Shown: in pieces, positions 1-8,992 of the stretch
Layout of the letters: each line of letters starts with the position of its first letter
Numbering within the stretch: position 1 is the stretch's first letter
Assembly: GCF_002245895.1 (NCBI RefSeq)
Contig: NZ_NPJZ01000001.1
Coordinates: forward strand, 1,165,001 to 1,229,000
Length of the DNA: 64,000 bases
Direction: 5' to 3'
Source of the DNA: Rhodococcus sp. OK302
GTDB lineage: Bacteria > Actinomycetota > Actinomycetes > Mycobacteriales > Mycobacteriaceae
The notes under the pieces: generated by a model
What the model was told of the DNA's origin: nothing
The model's input: the letters and a program-made list of their open reading frames with translations, nothing else
Database searches by the model: none
Program-made: the position numbers and the translations under genes

Positions 1-1
1 G

Positions 2-2686
2 TCGGTGAAATCCGGCGACAACTTCACCTTCCGGATCCAGCCCGGTTCCGCCTCGTATCCGAACAGCGATTCAGGCGCCACCACGACCAACCTTTCACGG
101 CTCAAATTCGACTTCGATGTCCCCAACAACACGACCTTCGTGAAGGCCACTGTTGTACCGGGTACCGGAATCAACCTCGGCGGTGTTGCAGCCAACCTGC
201 TGCAGGTCAACACCGGAGGTGTGCCGGACGCAACCGGTACGGTGCTGCGATTGTCCGGAAACAATCAGGTGATCGCCAACGGCACCTCGAACAGCACAGG
301 CGGTGAGGGTGGAATCGTCGCCCCCAAGCTGAAGAAGAACCTGGACGGCAGCAGCAATGGCAACGGTGACAGTTGGTTCCAGATGCCGGCCGTCGATGTC
401 ACGGTGAAAGCCGGCGTCGCCGGTACTGCAATTACCCCGAAGGTTCGTACCGGTGGCAACGCCGCCAATTACAACGACGACCAGAACTTCAGTACTCAGT
501 TGGCGCAGGCAACGTTTCTGGGAGGTACGCAGTGGGCGCCCACCCGTTGCACGCCTCGAGATTCTTCCAGTGCGGGATTGAACAAAGGCGCCGGTGTGCT
601 CGCCACCATCGATGTGACTCCCGCTGACGCGACTACCACCACCACCTTGGACGCACCGACCATCTCGAGTGTCGGCGCCGAGATCACGCTGTCCGCTTCG
701 GTAGCGCCCAGCCCTGCCGGTGGAACCGTGCAGTTCAAGGACGGTGAAACCGATCTAGGCGCGCCGATCGCGGTGAGCGGCGGTACGGCGTCGATGCCGT
801 ACACCTTCACCACTACCGGTGCCCATAGCGTCACCGCAGTGTTCAGTGGCGTCGACGGTTTCGGTGGATCGACTTCAGCCGCGACGGTAGTCAACGTGGC
901 CATCGCCAGCGCGCCGACCACGACGACGCTGACTGCGCCGGCCGAGGTCGCAACGGGTGCTTCGATCGACCTGAAGGCAAACGTCTCGCCTGCCCCCGCC
1001 GGTGGAACCGTGCAGTTCAAGGACGGTGCCAACAACATCGGCGGACCGCGTCCCGTAATCGGCGGCAATGCCGCACTCTCGCAGGCGTTCTCGACCCCGG
1101 GTGCGCATCAGGTCACCGCTGTCTACAGCGGTGCCACGGGTTTTGCGACATCAACCTCCGCGCCTGCAACCGTGACGGTCAGTGTTCCGGACTCGGCTAC
1201 CACTACGGTGCTCAACCTTCCGGGTACGGCCGCGACCGGTAGTACGTTCAACGTGTCCGCTTCGGTCTCGCCGGCCCCCACTGCCGGAACGGTGCAGTTC
1301 AAGGACAGCAACGACAACCTCGGTGCGCCAGTCGTTTTGGTCAACGGATTTGCATCCATGACGCAGTCCTTTGCTACGCCGGGTTCACATTCGATCACCG
1401 CCGTGTTCTCGGGTGCCCCGGGCTTCGGAACTTCCACCTCGCCGGCCAAGAACATCACGATCGACGACACCGTCAAGGGAACCGTCACGACGGCAACAGT
1501 TCCGGGTAGCGCTGCCAAGGGCGCAGCAGTTGACCTGCGCGCCGACGTTGTACCCGTGCCCGCCGGCGGAACCGTGCAGTTTGCGGCTGACGGTATCCCG
1601 ATCGGTGATCCGGTTGGGCTCGATGCCGGCCACGCCGTTCTGTCCTACGGCTTCCACAGCGCCGGAACGCATTCCGTGACGGCAACTTACTCGGGGGATC
1701 CGACCTTCGCCGGTTCGACCTCAGCTGCTCAGACCATTTCGGTGACCTCTTCCGATATCGGCACGGCTACCACCGTTACGGCCCCGGCCACCGCGTCGAC
1801 CGGAAAGGCAGTGCAGCTGACGGCAACCACGACGCCGGCTCCCGCCGGTGGAACGGTGCAGTTCAAGGACGGCGGCGTGCTGATCGGCGCACCGACCAAG
1901 TCAGTGAACGGCACGGCATCCATCTCGCATGTGTTCGCTGATGCGGGCCCGCATTCGATCACAGCAGTCTTCAGTGGGGGCGTCGGCTTCGACGGATCCA
2001 CCGCGCCGGCTGTGAACGTCGACGTCTCTGTCGCCGATCAGGGCACCGTGACGCTTCTCAGCGTTCCCGGAGAAGCCAAGACCGGTGTCGCAACACCGAT
2101 GTGGGCCTCGGTATTCGAGCTTCCGGGTGGCGAGCTGGTTTCCACGGGCGGAACTGTTCAGTTCAAGGACGGCGATACCGCGCTGGGTGCACCGATTGCA
2201 GTGGTCAACGGAGTTGCCACTCTGAACCAGACCTTCTCGAGCGTGGGCGCGCATCAGATCTCCGCAGTGTTCTCCGGTGGCTCTGGACGTACCGGTTCCA
2301 CAGCTGACGGACGCACGGTCAACGTCACCGCGACTTTGGTCAGTGACATCTCCACCGCAACGATTCTGACGGCTCCCGACTCGGCTACCGTCGGCGATCA
2401 GGTCACCGTGAGTGCCAACGTCGTTGCCTCCGCCGTCGCCAACGGAACCGTGCAGTTCATGGACGGAGAAACCCCTCTCGGTGAGTCGGTTGCATTGGTG
2501 AACGGTGTTGCAACACTGACTCATACGTTCCCGAGCGCCGGTACACATGCCATCACCGCCGTCTACAGCGGCGCCCAGGGATTCACAACGTCGACGTCTT
2601 CGGCTTCGACGTTGACGATCACTGCTGCAACCACCGGTGGCGGCACCGGCGGCGGAAGCGCCGACTTCCTGCCGTTCGGTTCGTGA
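2..2686 (+). CDS. Exported Ig-like repeat surface protein, 5' end missing
   Basis: The reading frame is open to the left edge, so the N-terminus and any signal peptide lie outside the window. The GTG at 5 is not taken as the start because its surroundings align with the interior of the next gene (FTFRIQPGS here, FTYTLQPGS there). About 200 residues of a non-repetitive N-terminal module are followed by seven Ig-like domains of about 90 residues, each with a GGTVQFKDG strand and an HSVTAVFSG-like strand. This resembles the bacterial Ig-like group 3 (Big_3_5) family. The sixth domain begins TVTLLSVPGEAKTGVAT, almost as in the next gene. The protein ends with a Gly-rich linker and FLPFGS. It is probably a cell-surface or envelope structural or adhesive protein; no enzymatic motif is seen. 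The stop overlaps a GTG that could extend the next frame, but that gene has a much better start. Confidence 0.8.
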   Translation, partial: SVKSGDNFTFRIQPGSASYPNSDSGATTTNLSRLKFDFDVPNNTTFVKATVVPGTGINLGGVAANLLQVNTGGVPDATGTVLRLSGNNQVIANGTSNSTGGEGGIVAPKLKKNLDGSSNGNGDSWFQMPAVDVTVKAGVAGTAITPKVRTGGNAANYNDDQNFSTQLAQATFLGGTQWAPTRCTPRDSSSAGLNKGAGVLATIDVTPADATTTTTLDAPTISSVGAEITLSASVAPSPAGGTVQFKDGETDLGAPIAVSGGTASMPYTFTTTGAHSVTAVFSGVDGFGGSTSAATVVNVAIASAPTTTTLTAPAEVATGASIDLKANVSPAPAGGTVQFKDGANNIGGPRPVIGGNAALSQAFSTPGAHQVTAVYSGATGFATSTSAPATVTVSVPDSATTTVLNLPGTAATGSTFNVSASVSPAPTAGTVQFKDSNDNLGAPVVLVNGFASMTQSFATPGSHSITAVFSGAPGFGTSTSPAKNITIDDTVKGTVTTATVPGSAAKGAAVDLRADVVPVPAGGTVQFAADGIPIGDPVGLDAGHAVLSYGFHSAGTHSVTATYSGDPTFAGSTSAAQTISVTSSDIGTATTVTAPATASTGKAVQLTATTTPAPAGGTVQFKDGGVLIGAPTKSVNGTASISHVFADAGPHSITAVFSGGVGFDGSTAPAVNVDVSVADQGTVTLLSVPGEAKTGVATPMWASVFELPGGELVSTGGTVQFKDGDTALGAPIAVVNGVATLNQTFSSVGAHQISAVFSGGSGRTGSTADGRTVNVTATLVSDISTATILTAPDSATVGDQVTVSANVVASAVANGTVQFMDGETPLGESVALVNGVATLTHTFPSAGTHAITAVYSGAQGFTTSTSSASTLTITAATTGGGTGGGSADFLPFGS

Positions 2687-2772
2687 ACAACATGAAATTT
2701 CGATCAGGCCAACGGCCGTCAGTCTCAGTAGGAGTCCCATGTGCATCCGTGAATCAAGTTGGAGGAGTGTCG

Positions 2773-5637
2773 ATGTCGTCTAACTCGATACGTCGTGGCG
2801 CGGGCGTCGTTCTGGCGTCGGCAATTGTGGGTAGCGGATTGGTGTTTGCGGGGGTGGTCTCGGCTGCGCCGTTGACGTCACCTTCGGTGGATACGAACGC
2901 GAATTTCAACTTCGCTTGCAGCGTGTACGAGTTCCCCGCCATCAGCCAGGGCGACGAGACTTTCGCGACCAGTGTGAAGGTGAACGCACCCGACAAGGTC
3001 GTCGAGAAAACGTCGTTCACCTACACGTTGCAGCCGGGCTCAATGAAGGCGAACTCCGGCGGCCATGCAGGCCGTTCCGGTGTGTCGTGGACGAGGATGA
3101 AGTACGACATCGACCTGCCCGCCGGGGTCACGGTGACCGATTACAAGCTGGTGGCCGGAACTTCTTCCGGGCTGTCCGGTGTCGCGCCCTCGGTGATCCG
3201 TATCAACAACGACGGTTCACCCGACGCGACAGGTACGCACCTGCGGATTTCGGGCAACAACGAGACCGCTGATTCCAACAACGGAGGCGGAAACGGTCCG
3301 AGCGTGAGCAAGAACGGTGCGGGCGGCATGGAGGTCACCGCGGGTGGCAGCTTCACCTTGCCGGCGGTCGAGGTGACGGTGACTGCCGGTGCTGCCGGTA
3401 CGACCATCAAGCCCGCGCTACGTATCAGCGACGGCGGAGCTTCGAATTCGGCGAAGAATCCGCTGACGTTCTTGCAGCGTGAGAAGGACTTTGTCAATAT
3501 CGCGTATTGGGAACGGTTCAACTGCAACGCAGCCGGTGCCGGTGCTTCCGCGTTGAAGACGATCAATGTTGTTGCCCTGAATCAGACTTCGACAACAGTT
3601 GCGGCGCCGGCAGCGGCGACGACCGGTGTGTCGGTGGATCTGAAGGCGACTGTCGCGCCGGCTCCGAACGGTGGTTCGGTGCAGTTCAAGGACGGCGGAA
3701 CCAATATCGGTTCCGCGGTGACGGTGACGAACGGTGTTGCAACACTGCCACATACCTTCAATGCCGTAGGTGCACATGCGATTACCGCCGTGTACGACGG
3801 AGTCCTCGAGTTTGCCGGTTCCACTTCCGCGCCGCAGACCGTGAACGTCGACATTCCGGCAGTTACGACCGGCACCACGCTCAACGTGCCGGCCAACGCG
3901 TCGACGGATAATGCCGTAGATCTGACTGCGTACGTCAGCCCTACTCCGACTGGCGGAACCGTGCAGTTCAAGGACGGCACAACGTTGATCGGCAGCCCGG
4001 TCAACGTTACGGATGGCGCTGCGACGCTGTCGTATGCCTTCCCCTCAGCCGGTGAGCATTCTGTAACTGCGATTTTCTCCGGAGTCAGCGGTTTTGCCAG
4101 CTCAACCTCGGATGCTCAGTCGGTTTCGGTCGTCAAGTCGCTGGTGAACACCACGACCACTCTGACGGCTCCCGCAACAGCCGCTACCGGTAAGGCAGTT
4201 GACCTGACGGCAGCAGTGACGCCCGCAGATGCCGGCGGCACCGTGCAGTTCAAGGACGGCGGCATCCCCATCGGCGGCCCGGTAGCAGTGGTTGGCGGTG
4301 GCGCAACGTTGTCCCATACCTTCGAAGCCGACGGTGACCACAGCATTACTGCGATGTACTCGGGCAATGCGGACTTTGCGAGCTCCGTATCGACGGCTTC
4401 GTCTGTAGCGGTTACTGATTCGACAGTGTCCACCGCGACGACCTTGGTGGCACCCGCTACGGCTGCTACCGGTACTGCTGTTGATCTGACAGCAACCGTT
4501 GCTCCGACTCCGGAAGGCGGCACCGTTCAGTTCAAGGACGGCGCAACCAATATCGGTGGCGAAATTGCCGTAGCCAACGGCAAGGCAACACTGTCACATG
4601 CCTTCACCACCAATGGCGTACACAGCATTTCGGCCGTGTACTCCGGAGTTGCCGGATTCCGCAGCTCGATCGCGGCACCCAAGAACATCACTGCGTCCAC
4701 AGCCGTCGTTTCCTCGAACACCACACTGACGGCGCCCGCAACGGCTACGACGGGTGGGGCCGTGGATCTGACTGCGGCTGTCGCACCGGCATCGACCGGC
4801 GGAACGGTGCAGTTCAAGGACGGTGACGCCTACATCGGTGCGCCGGTGAACGTGGTAAACGGTTCTGCAACACTGAAATACACGTTCAGCACTGCCGGAA
4901 CGCGCAACGTCACCGCCGTGTACTCGGGTGCCGCGAATATCAGTGGCTCCACCTCGACGGCACAGTCCGTCAATGTGAGCGTCGCCGACTTCGGAACAGT
5001 GACCCTGCTCAGTGTCCCCGGCGAAGCGAAGACCGGTGTCGCAACCGACCTTTGGGCAAGTGTGCGAACCACCGCCGGTGATGCAGTTACCGGAGTCGGC
5101 ACCGTTCAGTTCTTCGACGGCGGTGTTGCCATCGGTGATCCCGAGGCTGTGACCAATGGTTCGGCAGGACGTAGTCACACGTTCAGCACTGCCGGTACGC
5201 ACAACATCACCGCCAAATACACCGGCGGCGCCGGTTACGTCGATTCCTCGGCGCAGGCTCGTTCGGTGAACGTCACGGTTCCGGCCTCCACCGATATCGC
5301 CACCGCAACCGGGCTCAGCGCTCCGGGATCGGTAACGATCAATCAGTCCGTCGTACTGTCGGCATCGGTTACCGCAGTGTCCAACGGTGGCACCGTGCAG
5401 TTCATGGACGGCGACGCTCCGCTCGGTGAAGCCGTTGCCGTAGTCAACGGCACCGCAACCCTGAACCACACTTTCACGTCGTCCGGAGTTCATTCGGTGA
5501 CGGCCGTGTTCAGTGGCGCCGAGGGCTTCAAGGCGTCGACGTCAGATGTTCGGATCGTTCAGGTGAACGATGCGCCCACCGATAACGGTGGCACCGGCGG
5601 AACCGGCTCACTGGGTGGCCTTCCCTTCGGATCCTGA
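2773..5637 (+). CDS. Exported Ig-like repeat surface protein
   Basis: The chosen ATG has a strong GGAGGAG ribosome site at 2761-2767, five bases upstream, and opens a clear signal peptide (basic SIRRG, hydrophobic core, cleavage near VSAAP). The mature protein has an N-terminal module of about 230 residues that is paralogous to the upstream gene (motifs PDATG and LRISGNN). Seven Ig-like domains of about 90 residues follow, each with GGTVQFKDG and ITAVYSG strands. The protein ends TGSLGGLPFGS. Predicted 954 residues. It is a tandem paralogue of the preceding gene and probably co-transcribed with it. A strong terminator hairpin follows. The role is inferred to be extracellular (adhesin or cell-surface coat); the ligand is unknown. 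Many adjacent near-identical repeats make this region prone to recombination and assembly error. Confidence 0.85.
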   Translation: MSSNSIRRGAGVVLASAIVGSGLVFAGVVSAAPLTSPSVDTNANFNFACSVYEFPAISQGDETFATSVKVNAPDKVVEKTSFTYTLQPGSMKANSGGHAGRSGVSWTRMKYDIDLPAGVTVTDYKLVAGTSSGLSGVAPSVIRINNDGSPDATGTHLRISGNNETADSNNGGGNGPSVSKNGAGGMEVTAGGSFTLPAVEVTVTAGAAGTTIKPALRISDGGASNSAKNPLTFLQREKDFVNIAYWERFNCNAAGAGASALKTINVVALNQTSTTVAAPAAATTGVSVDLKATVAPAPNGGSVQFKDGGTNIGSAVTVTNGVATLPHTFNAVGAHAITAVYDGVLEFAGSTSAPQTVNVDIPAVTTGTTLNVPANASTDNAVDLTAYVSPTPTGGTVQFKDGTTLIGSPVNVTDGAATLSYAFPSAGEHSVTAIFSGVSGFASSTSDAQSVSVVKSLVNTTTTLTAPATAATGKAVDLTAAVTPADAGGTVQFKDGGIPIGGPVAVVGGGATLSHTFEADGDHSITAMYSGNADFASSVSTASSVAVTDSTVSTATTLVAPATAATGTAVDLTATVAPTPEGGTVQFKDGATNIGGEIAVANGKATLSHAFTTNGVHSISAVYSGVAGFRSSIAAPKNITASTAVVSSNTTLTAPATATTGGAVDLTAAVAPASTGGTVQFKDGDAYIGAPVNVVNGSATLKYTFSTAGTRNVTAVYSGAANISGSTSTAQSVNVSVADFGTVTLLSVPGEAKTGVATDLWASVRTTAGDAVTGVGTVQFFDGGVAIGDPEAVTNGSAGRSHTFSTAGTHNITAKYTGGAGYVDSSAQARSVNVTVPASTDIATATGLSAPGSVTINQSVVLSASVTAVSNGGTVQFMDGDAPLGEAVAVVNGTATLNHTFTSSGVHSVTAVFSGAEGFKASTSDVRIVQVNDAPTDNGGTGGTGSLGGLPFGS

Positions 5638-5644
5638 TCGACCT

Positions 5645-5697
5645 TGCCGTGCGCCTTCATTGACTGAGATCAGGCAATGAGGGCGCACGGCATTTTT
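5645..5697 (+). terminator. Rho-independent terminator
   Basis: An 18-bp inverted repeat (5645-5662 with 5675-5692, one G-U pair) is followed by TTTTT. It lies just after the second Ig-like gene and separates it from the third. Confidence 0.88.
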
Positions 5698-5776
5698 GGT
5701 ACAACTTGCCCGAGCAGTTTCGATTTCCGTCGGACCTCCGATGGATACAGATTTAAGTTTCAGCTACTGCACCGCA

Positions 5777-8700
5777 ATGAGAGGCTCGAAGAACTTGAAG
5801 AACAAGAACCTGCGTCGGCTGTTAGCCGGCGCTAGTACCGCAGCGATAGCGGTGGGTTTTGCCACATCGTTCGGTGTCATGGCTGCATCCACTGCATCTG
5901 CTGATCCCGTGAGCAAGTCGACAACATCCGGCGGTTGGACGTTCAACCGAACGATCAGCAACGGAACCCCCGCCCATGGCGAGGTGATCACAGTCACCAA
6001 CAACGTCCATATGAACAGCGGCAACGCTCCGATCATCAGCGCCTTCAAGGACATCCACCCGGCCTGCCTCACCTACGTCGGAGGTTCGGCAAAAGTCAAC
6101 GGAAGCACCGTCACTGCCAGCAATTCTGGCACCGGCGTGAACATGACGGGCTCGTGGAGCCTCAACACTGGGAAGAGGGACATCAGCTACACGCTCAGCT
6201 ACACCGTCGGCACGAGCTGTGTCCTCGGCGCAGTCCAGACAACAGGGGCCGGCCTCAGTTCGACCCTGTTTTTGGGCACCGAGACCGCCGACACGGGTCC
6301 GTCTATCACCGCCAAGATTGCGACAGTGACCACCCTCGTCGTGGCTCCCGCCCCGCAGGCCACGTCCGTATCCGCACTGACGGCCACCGTCACCGCCGGA
6401 GCTACCGGCAACGTGGAGTTCTCCAACAACGGCACCCTCCTGGGCACCGGCACGATCGCCAACGGCGTCGCCGCGTACGCGTGGACCCCGGTCGCCGCCG
6501 ACGCCGGCAAGCCGTTCTCGATCACGGCGAAATACCTCAGCGATGCCCTCAATGCAACGTCGACCTCGGTTCCGCAGACCGGCACCGTGGCCGCGGCCCC
6601 GACCGCACCCGCCGCGCCGACCGCTCTGGTCGTCAACCCGGCCTCTGTCACCATTGGTGGCACCGTGACTGTCTCCGGCAAGGCCGAGGCTAAGTCCACG
6701 GTCAAGGTCACCGCCGGTGACAAGACCTGCACCGCAACTGCCGACAATGCGGGCGCCTTCAGCTGCGACATCGTCACCAGCGCGGCCGGTCCATTGACTG
6801 TCACCGCAGCAGCTACCAACGCTATTGGTACCGGTCCCGCCTCCGCCCCGGTCACCTTCGACGTCACCAAGCACGCCTCGACCACCGGCCTCGCGGTCTC
6901 CCCAGCCCCGCAGTCCGATGCCGCCTCGACGCTGACGGCCACCGTCACCGCCGGAGCTACCGGCACCGTCGAGTTCTCCAACAACAACACCCTCCTGGGC
7001 ACCGGCACGATCGCCAACGGCACCGCGACCTACGCGTGGACCCCGTCCGCCGCCGACGCTGGTCAGCCGTTCTCGCTGACCGCGAAGTACCTGGGTGACG
7101 CCACTCATGCGGAGTCGACGTCGGCACCGCAGACCGGAACCGTCACCGCCGCCCCGACTGCACCGGCCGCGCCGACCGACGTGGTTGCTGCTCCGGCTTC
7201 TGTTGTTGCCGGTGGGGCTGTGACTGTGTCGGGTAAGGCTGAGGCTGGTTCTTCTGTGACTGTTTCTGCGGGTGACATGACGTGCACGGCTACGGCTGAT
7301 GCTGCCGGTACTTTCAGTTGCGACATTGCCACCAGTGTGGCCGGTACGTTGACGGTTACTGCGGTTGCTGCCAATGCTGTTGGTGTAAGCGCTGTTTCGG
7401 TTCCAGTGTCGGTGACTGTTACCGCGGTTCCGACGGTGCCGGCTGCGCCGACCGAGTTGGTTGCTGCTCCGGCTTCTGTTGTTGCCGGTGGGGCTGTGAC
7501 TGTGTCGGGTAAGGCTGAGGCTGGTTCTTCTGTGACTGTTTCTGCGGGTGACGTGACGTGCACGGCTACGGCTGATGCTGCGGGTGCGTTCAGTTGTGAC
7601 ATCGTGACCAGTGTGGCCGGTACGTTGACTGTTACTGCGGTTGCTGCCAATGCTGTTGGTGTCGGTCCTGTTTCGTCTCCGGTGTCGGTGACTGTTACCG
7701 CGGTTCCGACGGTGCCGGCTGCGCCGACCGACGTGGTTGCTACTCCGGCTTCGGTTGTTGCCGGTGGGGCTGTGACTGTTTCGGGTAAGGCTGAAGCCAA
7801 CTCCACGGTGACTGTTTCTGCGGGTGAGGAGACGTGCACTGCTACGGCTGATGCTGCGGGTGCGTTCAGTTGCGACATCGTGACCAGTGTGGCCGGTACG
7901 TTGACGGTTACTGCGGTTGCTGCCAATGCTGTTGGTGTCGGTCCTGTTTCGTCTCCGGTGTCGGTGACTGTTACTGCGGTTCCGACGGTGCCGGCTGCGC
8001 CGACCGAGTTGGTTGCTGCTCCGGCTTCTGTTGTTGCCGGTGGGGCTGTGACTGTGTCGGGTAAGGCTGAGGCTGGTTCGACGGTGACTGTTTCTGCTGG
8101 TGACAAGACTTGCATTGCTACTGCTGATGCTGCGGGTGCGTTCAGTTGCGACATCGTGACCAGTGTGGCCGGTACGTTGACTGTGACTGCGGTTGCGGCT
8201 AATGCTGTTGGTGCCGGTCCTGTTTCGGCTGCGGTGTCGGTGACGGTGACTGCGGTTCCGGTTGTTGATTCGACCTCGACGACGGTGCTCAGCGTTGCCG
8301 GTGAGGCGAAGGTCGGTGTAGCACTGGATCTTTCTGCTGCTGTTGCCGGTCAGCCTTCAGGTGAGCCCGTGCCGTCCGGTGGCACGGTGGACTTCAAGGT
8401 CAACGGTTCCAAGGTCGGGTCGGCTCCCGTAGTCAACGGTGCAGCGACGTACTCGCACACGTTCAACACTGCCGGTTCGGCGACTGTAACTGCTGTGTAC
8501 AGCGGCTTGGGTACGTTGGCTGGTTCAACGTCGAACGACGCTCCGGTCAATGTCACTGAGGTGACGCCGGTTGAGGTGGAGACGACAACGACGTTGACGG
8601 TTCCGGCGTCCGGTGTTGTGGGAACTGCTGTGCAGTTGAAGGCGAATGTTTCGCCTTTGGGCAGCGTTGGCACGGTGCAGTTCTTCGAGGGTGATGTTGC

Positions 8701-8926
8701 CTTGGGTGCTGCTGTTGACGTGAAGAACGGTGCGGCTGTTGCCAATTACAACTTCACCACTACGGGGAAGCATTCGATCACCGCGGTGTTCAGTGGTGGC
8801 CCCGGACTGAAGACGTCGACCTCGGCGGTGTCGGTTATCGACATCAGCGCCGTGGACGACGGCAACGGTGGCGGCAACGCTGGAACGGGTAGCTTGTCCG
8901 GCCTGGGAGGCCTGTTCGGCTCCTAA
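5777..8926 (+). CDS. Exported Ig-like repeat protein with near-identical tandem domains
   Basis: From ATG 5777 the protein starts with a basic stretch (KNLKNKNLRR), a hydrophobic core and a cleavage site near STASADP, a typical signal peptide. No good ribosome site is visible. ATG 5741 in the same frame is a possible alternative, so the start is uncertain. The first 150 mature residues resemble a DUF11-type surface domain (FNRTISNGTPAHGEVITVTN). Then come two Ig-like domains with VEFSNN strands, each followed by a VTVSGKAEA domain. Four nearly identical 92-residue VTVSGKAEA units sit in tandem, followed by two group-3 Ig-like domains resembling those of the two upstream genes. Each VTVSGKAEA unit has a Cys pair (TCTATAD and FSCDI) that may form a disulfide. 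The protein ends GTGSLSGLGGLFGS, like its neighbours. Likely a secreted surface or adhesive protein. Confidence 0.82.
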   Translation: MRGSKNLKNKNLRRLLAGASTAAIAVGFATSFGVMAASTASADPVSKSTTSGGWTFNRTISNGTPAHGEVITVTNNVHMNSGNAPIISAFKDIHPACLTYVGGSAKVNGSTVTASNSGTGVNMTGSWSLNTGKRDISYTLSYTVGTSCVLGAVQTTGAGLSSTLFLGTETADTGPSITAKIATVTTLVVAPAPQATSVSALTATVTAGATGNVEFSNNGTLLGTGTIANGVAAYAWTPVAADAGKPFSITAKYLSDALNATSTSVPQTGTVAAAPTAPAAPTALVVNPASVTIGGTVTVSGKAEAKSTVKVTAGDKTCTATADNAGAFSCDIVTSAAGPLTVTAAATNAIGTGPASAPVTFDVTKHASTTGLAVSPAPQSDAASTLTATVTAGATGTVEFSNNNTLLGTGTIANGTATYAWTPSAADAGQPFSLTAKYLGDATHAESTSAPQTGTVTAAPTAPAAPTDVVAAPASVVAGGAVTVSGKAEAGSSVTVSAGDMTCTATADAAGTFSCDIATSVAGTLTVTAVAANAVGVSAVSVPVSVTVTAVPTVPAAPTELVAAPASVVAGGAVTVSGKAEAGSSVTVSAGDVTCTATADAAGAFSCDIVTSVAGTLTVTAVAANAVGVGPVSSPVSVTVTAVPTVPAAPTDVVATPASVVAGGAVTVSGKAEANSTVTVSAGEETCTATADAAGAFSCDIVTSVAGTLTVTAVAANAVGVGPVSSPVSVTVTAVPTVPAAPTELVAAPASVVAGGAVTVSGKAEAGSTVTVSAGDKTCIATADAAGAFSCDIVTSVAGTLTVTAVAANAVGAGPVSAAVSVTVTAVPVVDSTSTTVLSVAGEAKVGVALDLSAAVAGQPSGEPVPSGGTVDFKVNGSKVGSAPVVNGAATYSHTFNTAGSATVTAVYSGLGTLAGSTSNDAPVNVTEVTPVEVETTTTLTVPASGVVGTAVQLKANVSPLGSVGTVQFFEGDVALGAAVDVKNGAAVANYNFTTTGKHSITAVFSGGPGLKTSTSAVSVIDISAVDDGNGGGNAGTGSLSGLGGLFGS
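7178..8262 (+). repeat. Four tandem 276-bp coding repeats
   Basis: The phrase gttgttgccggtggggctg recurs (with minor changes) at 7202, 7478, 7754 and 8030, giving an exact 276-bp (92-codon) period. Units differ at few positions, including silent ones. The block uses many GTT, GCT and TCT codons, unlike the GTC/GCC-rich units just upstream. Confidence 0.92.
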
Positions 8927-8935
8927 GCTCTCACA

Positions 8936-8984
8936 CAAAAGTAGGGGTGCCGGTCGCGAGACCGGCACCCCTACTTTTGTTTGT
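8936..8984. terminator. Bidirectional terminator between convergent genes
   Basis: A perfect 20-bp inverted repeat (8936-8955 with 8960-8979) has a GCGA loop and is flanked by T-rich sequence on the plus strand and, by the CAAAA arm, on the minus strand. It serves the third Ig-like gene and the convergent MBL-Rieske gene. Confidence 0.9.
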
Positions 8985-8992
8985 CAGAACAT

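Noticed and set aside
5..2686. Complete gene starting at GTG 5
   Set aside because: The sequence at this point aligns with the interior of the neighbouring paralogue and has no signal peptide, so the gene continues upstream of the window.
5822..8154. Large minus-strand frames opposite the third Ig-like gene
   Set aside because: They mirror the repeated coding sequence, lack ribosome sites and show no domain; they are a by-product of GC-rich repeats.
7178..8262. Possible CRISPR-like or non-coding tandem array
   Set aside because: The 276-bp period keeps an open frame and encodes regular Ig-like domains; there are no short repeats with unique spacers.
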